From: Verrucomicrobiales bacterium
Lineage (GTDB): Bacteria; Verrucomicrobiota; Verrucomicrobiia; Verrucomicrobiales; DEV007
Length of the DNA: 64,000 nucleotides
Direction of reading: 5' to 3'
Assembly (NCBI GenBank): GCA_016795505.1
Contig: JAEUHH010000079.1
Span: 48,765-112,764, forward strand
Shown here: positions 1-8,154 of the stretch, piece by piece
Layout: each line of letters begins with the position of its first letter
How positions within the stretch are numbered: position 1 is the first letter of the stretch
The notes under the pieces: generated by a model
Seen by the model: only the letters and a program-made list of their open reading frames with translations
Databases searched by the model: none
Told to the model about the DNA's origin: nothing
Translations under genes and position numbers: made by a program

Positions 1-3000
1 CCGCCGACGAATCTCATCATCACGAATCTCGGAAGCGCTTTTGCGAAGGGATTTGGTACTGAATTTGATCGGGTTCCCGTTCGCGTCGGTCGTGTCGAAT
101 CCCAAATTGAAAAGCACGCGTCGAATCGTGGCTTTCGGTTCGCCACTCGGCGATGGGCGCATCCCGTAAATCGTTTCGCGCAGGACGGGCTTTTCAAAAC
201 GAAGTTCTTCGGCCACGACGCGGTCCAAGATCGGCTCAAAAAATGCCGCCCAATTCCGCCCTCGATCTGGAAGACTGAAGTAGAGGCTCTTGGTTGGATC
301 CCCGGCCCAATGAGGCAGGAATGAGAGGACCATCGCATCGAGGGCGTGGTGGCGTTTATCAGATCGGATTTTGTCCTCAATCGCTTTCTGCAATTTTACC
401 ACCGCTGTTCGCGCCTTCTTGAGTTCATCCAACGGGGCGCCTCCTTCATTGAGCACCGAAACCACGTCCAGTGCGGCGGCCAACTCCCGCTCCTGTTCCT
501 CCAATCTCCCGGGGCCTCCGAGTAGCTTGTAGAGACCATGCTTTTTCGCCACGCGATTGGTGACTGAACCGGTAACGATGACAATCCTGCGCTGCTGCCC
601 TCCAAAATCGAGGGGCCAGCCAAATTTGAGGCAGATCAGGGTGCGGGTCAATTTGGCGATCCACGCGGTCTCTTGTAGTGCCGTTCGCCTCTGGACCAGT
701 TCGGCTGCCTCGGATTCACTGGTTGTGGTGAGAAGCTTCTTTTTGAAAGGCCGGATCAGTGGGCATTCTCGATCAATGAATCCAACGAACGAGTCCCAAT
801 CCCGAGGAAACCGCCCCTCCGCGAAGGCGACCGCATGATACCGAGTGCCTTGGGCGAGATTGCAAGGTTTGCATCCTAAAACGAGATTGAGATAGGCGCG
901 GGCGCCGCCGGCCTTCTGCGAGACAATGTGGCAAATCTCTGCTTCGTCGTAGGATCGGTCCGTCGCGGTGGAATGAAATGTTTGCGGGTGCGAAATCGGC
1001 CCGCCGCAGAATAGGCATCGGCCGCCCTGCTCCGAAAACAGTTGGTGCTTCAAAATGGCGCCCTCGCCGGCTTTTGCCCCCAGTGTCTCCTGAATCCGGA
1101 GGCGTTCTTCACGGCGCTGATTGTTGAAGGCATCCAGCTTTTTCTTTCGCTCGCTGTCCCGGCCCATGAACTCGTCGCGCGCGAACTCCAACACGACTCT
1201 GTCAGGATAGGAATCGGGGGTGGGAAAGTGTTGATCCAGAATTTGATCCAGCAGGGTGAGTCGGTGCCGAATACGAGGATTGATCTCAGAGCCAATCAAT
1301 TCCTTGATCGCCGCCCTTCGCGCTTTGGAGTCGGCAGCCGAGGCGATGCCTGAGAAGATTTCGAGCCGTTCATCCCTGACGGAAAGTTTTTCCCACGTGG
1401 CACCAATATTGTGGAGGAATTTCAAATTCTCGACGGTAAGGCCCCGTTTCTCGTCCGTATTCAGTAGGCCGTCGGCAGCGGAAAGGCGCACCAATCTTCG
1501 TAATTCACCCCACTTCTGGGTGTCGTTGGGAATTTCTTCAGCATCGTTTTTTTCCGAGATTAGAGCCTGGTGGAAGGCTGCCGGATCGAGACCAGAAACG
1601 ACAAGGGCCCGGAGAATTCGAAGTCCCGGACGTGAAAACCGCGATCGACCGGACATTTTTGGCTTCTCGATCGCGACATCCCGCTTTTTCGTCTCCTGGC
1701 CGGGCTTTGGGCTGAAATCCCCTGAAAAGCGGGCTGAAAGCCAATTCACCATTTCCGTCCGCGTGATCGCTGAACGGGCACCGGGAGATAACATACGGCC
1801 TACGACTTTCTTTTGGAAAAACGCCTTATGAAACGCGGCGATCTCTTCCGCCGTCAGCCAGTCCCTCCCGGAGCCCAACTCGGGAACGAATCGGAAATGC
1901 TTCAATTGAAGCAAAAATGAAACCTCTGCAGCCAGAACCGATTCGGGGTCAACCGTACCATCCGTCCGCACCCGAATCTCTGCCTTCACAACGTTGAACC
2001 GGGGCAAGAGGGCACAGGAACCGACACAGCGATTATCAAAAGTGGGCGCCTTCTGACCGAGTGCGGCATTGAGTTCAGCGGATTTTCCCCGGACAAATTT
2101 CCGCCGCTCCTCCTCGGGCAAAGCAGCAAGGGCGGCCTTTCGGCGAGCTTCGATGTCGTTCACCCCATCCCCAATGCGGGGAATATTCGGGTACGGAACC
2201 TCCGTGGGACCATACGCGATGAAAGCGGCTTTTCCGGCAAGCTCGGGAATCAACTTTTCCGCCGCAGCGCAAAGGGCGAGCAATTCTGCTTCCACCAGAA
2301 TGCGCGGAAACACTGCCGGCATTCTGTGAAAGGCTGCCTGCGTCTCCGCTACCTTGTCTTTCTTTTTGGCGGGATCGAACCGGTCCGCCCATTTGGTTGA
2401 TTTGGCATGGTGCGTGTAATGAAGTGAGACCCGATCCGGGGCATCCGGACTCCATAGACCCATCTGAGCCGCCTCCCAAAAACACGGAAATTGCTTGCTT
2501 GGATCATCCGGCGAGAGACTCTCGATGATCGCGCCCATCGATTGTGCGCGGGCGAGGTTGTCGGCTTCATCCTTTTTCTGGCGGCGGTCCTCCTCATCGG
2601 CGTTGTCTTCAACCGTTGCTGACCCGTCAGCATTACCAATTCCACCACCGGTAGCTGCTCCGGTTTCACCCTCGGTGGCCTTCTTTCGAGAAGCCACCCG
2701 CTTCCAAGGTACATCGGGATCATATCCCCTCTTTTGTATTGCAGAGTGAAGCGCCTTGAAAACCTGCCATGGCTCCAACAACCGGCCTTGAACTTCAATC
2801 TGGGCGTCGCCCCCCAGCAAAAGGAGGCAACGCAAGGCTGCGCCACAATAAACCGTTCGAGAGCCAATCTCATCGCCCACCGCGCCATCCTTGCCGGTTT
2901 GGCCGGGTCTAGGCGGGAATTCCCTCTCCAGTCGAAAATCACCAGGACTCTGGAGGCGAAATGACTTCTTCACCTTTCCATCGGGTAGCGTTACGGAAAC

Positions 3001-3315
3001 CCTTTCAATCTGCCGTCCCTGTAGAATTGCGTCGGCACGGCCGACTTCAGTGAAGACTTGGCGAAGCCATTTTTCACGGATCAGATGGGATTGCCGCGTT
3101 CGATGCATTCGCCGTCGTATTCTTTCACCATCTAACGCGGCCCAGTTTTCGGGGAGCTCACATGAGCGAACCAATGGAAAAGAATAGATGGTGCCAGCGG
3201 GCGAAGGATTGCGCTCCTGAACGGCAATCCCGAAGGATCCAATCCCAATATCAAGGGCTAGGATTCGGTGAATTGAGTCAGCGGGTAGATCTCCAGGCAA
3301 ATTTTCAGTCGTCAT
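1..3315 (-). CDS. cas9: Cas9-like RNA-guided endonuclease, C-terminus cut by window edge
   Basis: By family, an RNA-guided double-strand DNA endonuclease of a type II CRISPR system. I translated 1,105 codons from ATG 3315 without a stop. RuvC-I is LALDIGIGSFGIAV (Asp22). An Arg-rich bridge helix follows at about residues 66-85, then a long REC-like region containing ALHSAIQKRGYD and FDNRCVGSCALLPRFN. RuvC-II is VVLEFARDEF (Glu710). The HNH domain spans about 766-825: CLFC (Cys767/770), EICHIVSQ (His796), Asn810, CKPCN (Cys815/818, Asn819). RuvC-III is DKRHHALDA (His990, Asp993). All expected nuclease residues are present, except that the Asp usual just before the HNH histidine is Cys795. The two CxxC pairs make a zinc-ribbon HNH as in IscB. 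The PAM-interacting domain is mostly missing. Base composition looks less GC-rich than the neighbours, consistent with transfer. Subtype II-C is my best guess but is not proven. Confidence 0.93.
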   Translation of the reverse strand, partial: MTTENLPGDLPADSIHRILALDIGIGSFGIAVQERNPSPAGTIYSFPLVRSCELPENWAALDGERIRRRMHRTRQSHLIREKWLRQVFTEVGRADAILQGRQIERVSVTLPDGKVKKSFRLQSPGDFRLEREFPPRPGQTGKDGAVGDEIGSRTVYCGAALRCLLLLGGDAQIEVQGRLLEPWQVFKALHSAIQKRGYDPDVPWKRVASRKKATEGETGAATGGGIGNADGSATVEDNADEEDRRQKKDEADNLARAQSMGAIIESLSPDDPSKQFPCFWEAAQMGLWSPDAPDRVSLHYTHHAKSTKWADRFDPAKKKDKVAETQAAFHRMPAVFPRILVEAELLALCAAAEKLIPELAGKAAFIAYGPTEVPYPNIPRIGDGVNDIEARRKAALAALPEEERRKFVRGKSAELNAALGQKAPTFDNRCVGSCALLPRFNVVKAEIRVRTDGTVDPESVLAAEVSFLLQLKHFRFVPELGSGRDWLTAEEIAAFHKAFFQKKVVGRMLSPGARSAITRTEMVNWLSARFSGDFSPKPGQETKKRDVAIEKPKMSGRSRFSRPGLRILRALVVSGLDPAAFHQALISEKNDAEEIPNDTQKWGELRRLVRLSAADGLLNTDEKRGLTVENLKFLHNIGATWEKLSVRDERLEIFSGIASAADSKARRAAIKELIGSEINPRIRHRLTLLDQILDQHFPTPDSYPDRVVLEFARDEFMGRDSERKKKLDAFNNQRREERLRIQETLGAKAGEGAILKHQLFSEQGGRCLFCGGPISHPQTFHSTATDRSYDEAEICHIVSQKAGGARAYLNLVLGCKPCNLAQGTRYHAVAFAEGRFPRDWDSFVGFIDRECPLIRPFKKKLLTTTSESEAAELVQRRTALQETAWIAKLTRTLICLKFGWPLDFGGQQRRIVIVTGSVTNRVAKKHGLYKLLGGPGRLEEQERELAAALDVVSVLNEGGAPLDELKKARTAVVKLQKAIEDKIRSDKRHHALDAMVLSFLPHWAGDPTKSLYFSLPDRGRNWAAFFEPILDRVVAEELRFEKPVLRETIYGMRPSPSGEPKATIRRVLFNLGFDTTDANGNPIKFSTKSLRKSASEIRDDEIRRR

Positions 3316-3527
3316 GGTGGTTTGTCGGTTTCTAAGATTGGAAAGAAAAAGTAGCCAGATCGGCACGAATCCGTAGTGCGATTGACTTACCAGATAGGTT
3401 TAGGAACCTCAAGCCAAGATCTCTTGCGAAAAAAATTCCCAGCATTCAAGCGGCCTCCGGGACTTTTTTCGGGTAGTCGCATTATTTTCTTTCCTTTTTT
3501 GGCCGGATTTACCAATCTGGCGGCGCA
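3316..3527. other. Divergent intergenic region between cas9 and paralogue A
   Basis: This 212-bp spacer is A/T-richer than most of the window and carries several T and A runs. It must hold the 5' regions of cas9 (minus) and of the first paralogue (plus). I see no CRISPR repeat in it and no ribosome-binding site for cas9. A tracrRNA cannot be recognised without the repeat sequence. Confidence 0.4.
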
Positions 3528-4316
3528 ATGAACGACGAAATTGCCAATCAGCTCATGAGCTATCGGAACCGTCTTTCGTGTCTCGATAGACCTGACCACC
3601 TGCCCATCTGGCAGAATCAGCCGCCCCTCGCCTTCACCACCAAAGTCGGCCAGGCCCGCGCGCTCACCAACGAACTGGCCGCCATGGCCGGTCGTCAGTC
3701 GGCCCTGATCAAGGGAAACGCCAAGGACAAACGCCGCGAAGAGGCGGAATTGGAGGAGGCAGCCTACCGCATGGCCCGCGCCGTGGTCACCTGCGCCACC
3801 GACCTCGGCAATCTGGCGCTGGCGGGTCGCTACGACCAGACCCTCACCGCCTGGCGCAAGCTCCGCGACGAGGCGCTGATCCAGCGAGCCCGCCTGCTGG
3901 AACAAGAGGCCGGCGAACTGGCCACCGGCGCCGATGCCGCCCTGGCGGCGGACTACGGCATCACCCCAGCCTCGGTGGCAGCCCTGAAAAAGGAGGCCGA
4001 CGACTACCAGTCGGTGGTGAACCTGCCGCAGGGCGCGATCGACGACCGCGTCGTTCTGACACGGAATCTGCCGATCAAATCGCGCGAAGTGGCAACGAAA
4101 TTCGACGAACTGGCGGATTTGATCCTGCAATTCAAGCTCGTCCCCGGCGGCGCGCCTTTTGTAGAGCTGTATTTCCAGTCGGATCAGATCCTGGACCGCG
4201 GCCACGGTCCCCGGCCCAAAGCTCCCGACGGGGAGAATGGCCCCACCGACCCGTCCGGACCGTCCGGACCGTCCGCACCGCCCGCTCCGACCCCGGACAC
4301 CCCGCCGGCCGGCTGA
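3528..4316 (+). CDS. Uncharacterised protein, tandem paralogue A
   Basis: 262 residues, function unknown. No signal peptide or membrane segment is visible. The body is Ala/Glu/Arg-rich and probably mostly helical, with conserved blocks shared with the next gene: an N-terminal MNDxxANQ, then DEALIQRxRLLE, YGITPxxVAALK and a final DRGHGP. The last 40 or so residues are a Pro/Gly/Ser-rich low-complexity tail. The architecture (helical core about 1-225, disordered tail) resembles lineage-specific hypothetical proteins of Verrucomicrobiota that I recognise only by pattern. The paralogue lies 109 bp downstream on the same strand. It is divergent from cas9, with no evidence of a functional link. Confidence 0.75.
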   Translation: MNDEIANQLMSYRNRLSCLDRPDHLPIWQNQPPLAFTTKVGQARALTNELAAMAGRQSALIKGNAKDKRREEAELEEAAYRMARAVVTCATDLGNLALAGRYDQTLTAWRKLRDEALIQRARLLEQEAGELATGADAALAADYGITPASVAALKKEADDYQSVVNLPQGAIDDRVVLTRNLPIKSREVATKFDELADLILQFKLVPGGAPFVELYFQSDQILDRGHGPRPKAPDGENGPTDPSGPSGPSAPPAPTPDTPPAG

Positions 4317-4425
4317 GGGTGGCGGGGAAACGGATCGAACTTTTGTCAGAGTGCCATGGAGCGACAGGCGCCGTTTTGGGGTTTCACGGCGCCTGTCGCA
4401 ACGGCCCGAACCCCGTTGACCGAAC

Positions 4426-5406
4426 ATGAACGACATCGTTGCCAACCAGATCGGGAGTTACCGCACCCGGCTGACCTGTCTGGACCAGCCGGCCCACCGG
4501 GCGGTGTGGTACAATCAACCGCCGGTGATGTTCACCCAAAAGGTGGAGCAGGCGCGGCTGCTGACCGCGGAACTGATCGAACTGTCGGGCCGCCAAAGCG
4601 CCCCGACCACCGGTCACGCCCGCGACAAGGATCGGGAGGAAGACGACCTCGAACAGACCGCGCACGCCCTAGCGCGGGCGGTGGTGACCTATGCGCGCGA
4701 CCAACGGAATGAGGCGCTGGCGGCCCGCTACGATCTGCCGTCATCGGGCTGGCGCGCGATGCGGGACGAGGCGCTGATCCAGCGGGTGCGCCTGCTGGAG
4801 TCCGACGCCGCGGGTCTGGTGGCCGGGGCGAACGCGGTGGAGGCGGGGCAATACGGCATCACCCCGTCGGCGGTGGCCGCGCTGAAGGCCCAGGCCGATG
4901 CCTACGAGGCGCTGATGGCGGTGCCGCAGGATGCGATCGCCGATCGCACGGTGCAGACGGCGGCGCTGCGCACCCGATCGCGGGCGGTGGCGGCGAAATT
5001 CGGCGAGGTGGAGGATCTGCTGCCGCAATTTGAGACCACCCCGGCCGGCCGGGCCTTTGCGGCGGCCTTCCGCGCCAGCAGCCGGATCACGGATCGCGGG
5101 CACGGCCCGTCGCATCCGCGGCCGGAGCCGCCGTATCCGCCGCCGTCGAGTTCGTCGCTGTCGAGTGGGTCGTCGTCGTCGCTGTCGTCACCTTCATCAT
5201 CATCGCCGTCGCCATCGTCGTCCTCACCGTCGTCGAGTCCGAGTCCCAGTGCGTTGCCGTCATCGTCGTCGTCGAGTCCGTCGTCGTCTTCGTCCCCGCC
5301 TCCACTGCCGTCGAGTTCGTCCCCGTCGTCGTCGAGTTCCAGTTCGAGTTCCAGCTCGTCCTCGTCGAACCCCGGCCCGCCCCCGTCGAGTTCGTCGTCG
5401 GCGTGA
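4426..5406 (+). CDS. Uncharacterised protein, tandem paralogue B with poly-serine tail
   Basis: 326 residues, function unknown. The first 225 or so residues align by eye with the preceding gene over their whole length (MNDIVANQ, ARAVVTYARDQ, DEALIQRVRLLE, YGITPSAVAALK, RGHGP), so the pair arose by duplication. The C-terminal 90 residues are almost only Ser and Pro, encoded by TCG/TCC/TCA triplets, and are presumably disordered. The antisense strand of the tail reads as an Asp-rich open frame, an artefact of the triplet repeat. No membrane segment or secretion signal is visible. Confidence 0.75.
   Translation: MNDIVANQIGSYRTRLTCLDQPAHRAVWYNQPPVMFTQKVEQARLLTAELIELSGRQSAPTTGHARDKDREEDDLEQTAHALARAVVTYARDQRNEALAARYDLPSSGWRAMRDEALIQRVRLLESDAAGLVAGANAVEAGQYGITPSAVAALKAQADAYEALMAVPQDAIADRTVQTAALRTRSRAVAAKFGEVEDLLPQFETTPAGRAFAAAFRASSRITDRGHGPSHPRPEPPYPPPSSSSLSSGSSSSLSSPSSSSPSPSSSSPSSSPSPSALPSSSSSSPSSSSSPPPLPSSSSPSSSSSSSSSSSSSSNPGPPPSSSSSA
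5142..5403 (+). repeat. In-frame (TCG)n-like serine-coding repeat
   Basis: About 260 bp of imperfect TCG/TCC/TCA triplets interrupted by CCG. It encodes the Ser/Pro tail of the 4426-5406 gene and is absent from its paralogue, whose tail is shorter and Pro/Gly-rich. Slippage at such a tract would change tail length without a frameshift. Confidence 0.9.
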
Positions 5407-5504
5407 GGGGGTGAGGGCGTGATCCGAGGGCGGGGCGGCGTTCCTTCCAACCGCGGCCGAGGTGGCGGGGTCGGGCCGGGGGGTGATTGCGTTGGGGATG
5501 CGGT

Positions 5505-5601
5505 TTCCCCATCGGACAACCCCATCCGGGGTTGCCGTTTTGGGGGCCTGGTGACCCGGAGTTTCACTCCGGGCTATTCACGGAGCATCCCTCCGGGATG
5601 C
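5505..5601. repeat. REP-like unit 1, copy 1
   Basis: A run of short hairpins: CAACCCCATCCGGGGTTG, then CCCGGAGTTTCACTCCGGG, then GCATCCCTCCGGGATGC. The same three hairpins in the same order recur at 20567-20664, with divergence only in the short stretch after the first hairpin. Confidence 0.85.
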
Positions 5602-6090
5602 AGGCCAGACGGGCGTCCGGGGACGATTTGTTCACATCCGGCCCCGCTCGTTTCCCATTCGTGGCGTTCGCACCATCGAATGAGAGAGCCACCGGCGCGC
5701 CCGCATACCAGCCCAGGGCAACGCCCTGGTTACCCACCCATCCCTCAGAAATACGCCCTGAAGGGGCGTCGCATCCCCATCTTGTCCGGCATTGCAGCCA
5801 ACTGGCGACTGCGGCGCCCCTTCAGGGCGCTTTTCAGGGTCTGGACCGGGTTCCCAGAGCGTTGCTCTGGGCTGGTATGCGACGGGCCTTCAGCCCGGTT
5901 TATCGACGCACTTCCCCCCAACACGTCCACTCGATTTCCCATTCGTGGCGTTCGCGTCATTCGAGTTCCAACCTCCTGGGAACGAGCGCCGTTTTCTCCT
6001 CGCGCCCCTGCCGGGGCGCAGGTGATTGGGGGGGGACCTGGACCGGTGGTTCCGCTGCGCTCCACCACCGGCTACCTTCCGTCGTCCCTC

Positions 6091-6166
6091 CGGGACGATC
6101 GCGCGGAGATTCCACCGGGAGGTATCGGCACCCGACCAAAGTAGCTCGGGCTTAAGCCCGAACCGC
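6091..6166. repeat. REP-like unit 2, copy 1
   Basis: Begins CGGGACGATCGCGCGGAGAT and ends in the palindrome CTCGGGCTTAAGCCCGA. It is directly duplicated at 6269-6344 with few differences. The terminal palindrome also recurs alone at 20701-20726. Confidence 0.85.
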
Positions 6167-6268
6167 GTCGGGCTTGCCGCCATCGCAGATCGCAGGCCGC
6201 AGGGCAGCGATCGCAGGTCGCCCCGGCCCAGTCACCCGCCTCGCCCTCGAGCCAAGCAATGGCCCCGG

Positions 6269-6344
6269 AGGGACGATCGCGCGGAGATTCCGCCGGGAGG
6301 TATCGATACCCAACCAAGGTAGCTCGGGCTTTAGCCCGAACCGC
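6269..6344. repeat. REP-like unit 2, copy 2
   Basis: Direct duplicate of the 6091-6166 unit, about 100 bp downstream. Its terminal palindrome is CTCGGGCTTTAGCCCGA, identical to the 20.7-kb copy. Confidence 0.85.
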
Positions 6345-6807
6345 ATCGGTCGTGACCCTGGCCTAAAGGAAAAGGCGATTCCCGCCTCGACCGAAGCTTC
6401 GCGCGGACGGTAAACTCTCGCTCGTGGCTGCAAATCCACTCCGCGGCTCGCTGAACCTCGAGACTGATAGCGGAGTCGGGTGATATGCTGTTCGCTTTGA
6501 ACAAGCGGGCCTCATTTCGAGAATGGGCGTCACTATTTGCGTTGGGCGATGCCCGGCCACCTGCGCCAAGGCCGCCTGGCTTTGCGTCAATGGGATTGCC
6601 TCTCCTGACGCCCCCCTTTTTTCCGCCCAGCCACGGTTGGCCGCGTCTCCACACCCGCGGCAATCCGCCAGTGGCGGGAACGGGAAGGAACGGGTAGCCT
6701 GCTGGCTGCCGCGTCGCTTTTGATTTCGACCGAGGCTGCCTCCCGGCGGCGGTGGGCGGTGCGGCACCTGTCATTTTTTCCACCCTTTTCCCCCACCCTC
6801 CCCGTCC

Positions 6808-8004
6808 ATGGCTTTCTCCCTGTCCCGTCTGGCTTTGGTATTGGCTGGCACAGCCCTCTGCGGCCCGCTTTGGGGCGCCGAGATCCCCGAATGGGTCGGT
6901 CGCACCGGCTTTGCGAACCTCCACCACCGGTGCGCGGTGGATAAAAAGGCCCACGTGGCCTTCCTCGGCGGCTCGATCACCCAGAATGGCAGCGGCCATG
7001 TGACGATGCTGCCGGACTGGCTGCGGGAGCGCTATCCGGATGCGGAGATCACGGTGACGAATGCCGGACTCAGCTCGACCTGCTCGGTGACGGGGGCTTT
7101 CCGCGTGGCGAAGGATGTGCTGGCGCAGGGGCCGGTGGATCTCTTCGTGGTGGAGTTCGCCGTCAATGACGATCAGGATGCCGCCCACGACCGCGACACG
7201 GCGATCCGCGGGATGGAGGGCATCATCCGTCAGGTGCGCTCGGCGCATCCGGCGGCGGATATCCTGATGGTTCATTTTATCAATCCGGGAATGCTGGAAA
7301 AAGTGACCGCCGGCGAGTGGCCGGTGAGCATCGCCGCCCACGAAGCGGTGGCGGAACACTGGAAAATCACCTCGGTGAACCTCTGCGCCGCACTGGCGGC
7401 CTCGACCAAGAGTGGCGGCATGACCTGGGAGACTTACGGCGGCGTGCATCCGGGCAAGGAAGGCTATCGCTGGGCCACCGATGTGATGATCCGGGCGATG
7501 GAGCCGCTGCTGAAAGCCGGTGATACGCCCGGCTTGGTCGAGCATCAGGGACCGGAGGCTCCGCTCGATCCGACCTCCTACGCGCCGGTGCGATCGATCG
7601 ACCTGCAACAGATCTCCTGGCTGGGCGGCTGGACTTTTGCCCCCGCCAGCGCCAAGACGGTCTCGGCCGGCTCCTTCCGAAAAGACTACGAGGGCTGGCC
7701 GATGCTGCGAACCACGGAGCCGGGCGCGATGCTCTATGTGGATTTCGTCGGTCGGGCGCTGACGGCGTTCGTGCTGGCCGGTCCGGATGCCGGGACGCTG
7801 GAGGTGAGCGTGGACGGGGGCGCGTGGCGGCCGGTGACGCTGTTTCATGCCTTTAGTAATCAGCTTCACTACCCGCGCTCGGTGGTGCTGGCCGATGGTC
7901 TGTCGGCGGGTTTTCACCAGATTGCCCTGCGCACCGCGGAGGCCAGTCCGCCTGGCAGCACCGGCACGGCGGCGGCCATTCTCAAGCTCGCCATCGTGGA
8001 GTGA
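6808..8004 (+). CDS. Secreted SGNH/GDSL-family hydrolase-like protein
   Basis: 398 residues. A signal peptide occupies about 1-24 (hydrophobic core ALVLAGTALCG, cleavage near WGA). SGNH block I is FLGGSIT (Ser56), a Gly lies in the GLSST loop (Gly87), block III is FAVND (Asn120) and block V is GGVHPGKEGY (His214). The Asp normally three residues before the His is Gly211, so the classical triad appears incomplete. After about residue 240 there is a second, probably beta-rich, domain. The family includes secreted lipases, acetylesterases and carbohydrate esterases; substrate unknown. It starts a loosely spaced forward run that continues to 12610. Confidence 0.8.
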   Translation: MAFSLSRLALVLAGTALCGPLWGAEIPEWVGRTGFANLHHRCAVDKKAHVAFLGGSITQNGSGHVTMLPDWLRERYPDAEITVTNAGLSSTCSVTGAFRVAKDVLAQGPVDLFVVEFAVNDDQDAAHDRDTAIRGMEGIIRQVRSAHPAADILMVHFINPGMLEKVTAGEWPVSIAAHEAVAEHWKITSVNLCAALAASTKSGGMTWETYGGVHPGKEGYRWATDVMIRAMEPLLKAGDTPGLVEHQGPEAPLDPTSYAPVRSIDLQQISWLGGWTFAPASAKTVSAGSFRKDYEGWPMLRTTEPGAMLYVDFVGRALTAFVLAGPDAGTLEVSVDGGAWRPVTLFHAFSNQLHYPRSVVLADGLSAGFHQIALRTAEASPPGSTGTAAAILKLAIVE

Positions 8005-8154
8005 CCGGCGCCGCATCGTGCGCCAAAGCCCGACGGCGGGCATTTTCCCGTTGACCCACGGGCCAGAGATTCTAAAGATTCCAGAAACCCGGCCTTTCTC
8101 CGCTCTGTCGGACTGTTTTCCGCCTTGTCTCCTTTTCGCCTTCCTCATCCCATC

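Larger units (their letters stand above)
5407..6807. other. 1.4-kb intergenic region packed with REP-like palindromes
   Basis: No coding frame with recognisable features. The stretch is a patchwork of short palindromes and duplicated phrases: a 97-bp unit (5505-5601) repeated near 20.6 kb, a 76-bp direct duplication (6091-6166 and 6269-6344), a 21-bp phrase beginning TTTCCCATTCG at 5651 and again at 5935, and an inverted pair built around CAGCCCAGGGC (about 5707) and GCTCTGGGCTG (about 5865). Open frames in all six phases here are composition artefacts. The promoter of the SGNH gene at 6808 must lie near the right end. Confidence 0.7.

Noticed and set aside
4902..5567. Minus-strand frame with a long Asp/Glu-rich stretch
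   Set aside because: Produced by the TCG-type triplet repeat of the plus-strand gene; no independent support.
5505..6344. Repeated palindromes considered as a CRISPR array for the nearby Cas9
   Set aside because: The repeats are irregularly spaced, composite and of differing lengths, with matching copies 15 kb away; they are REP-like, not CRISPR repeats.
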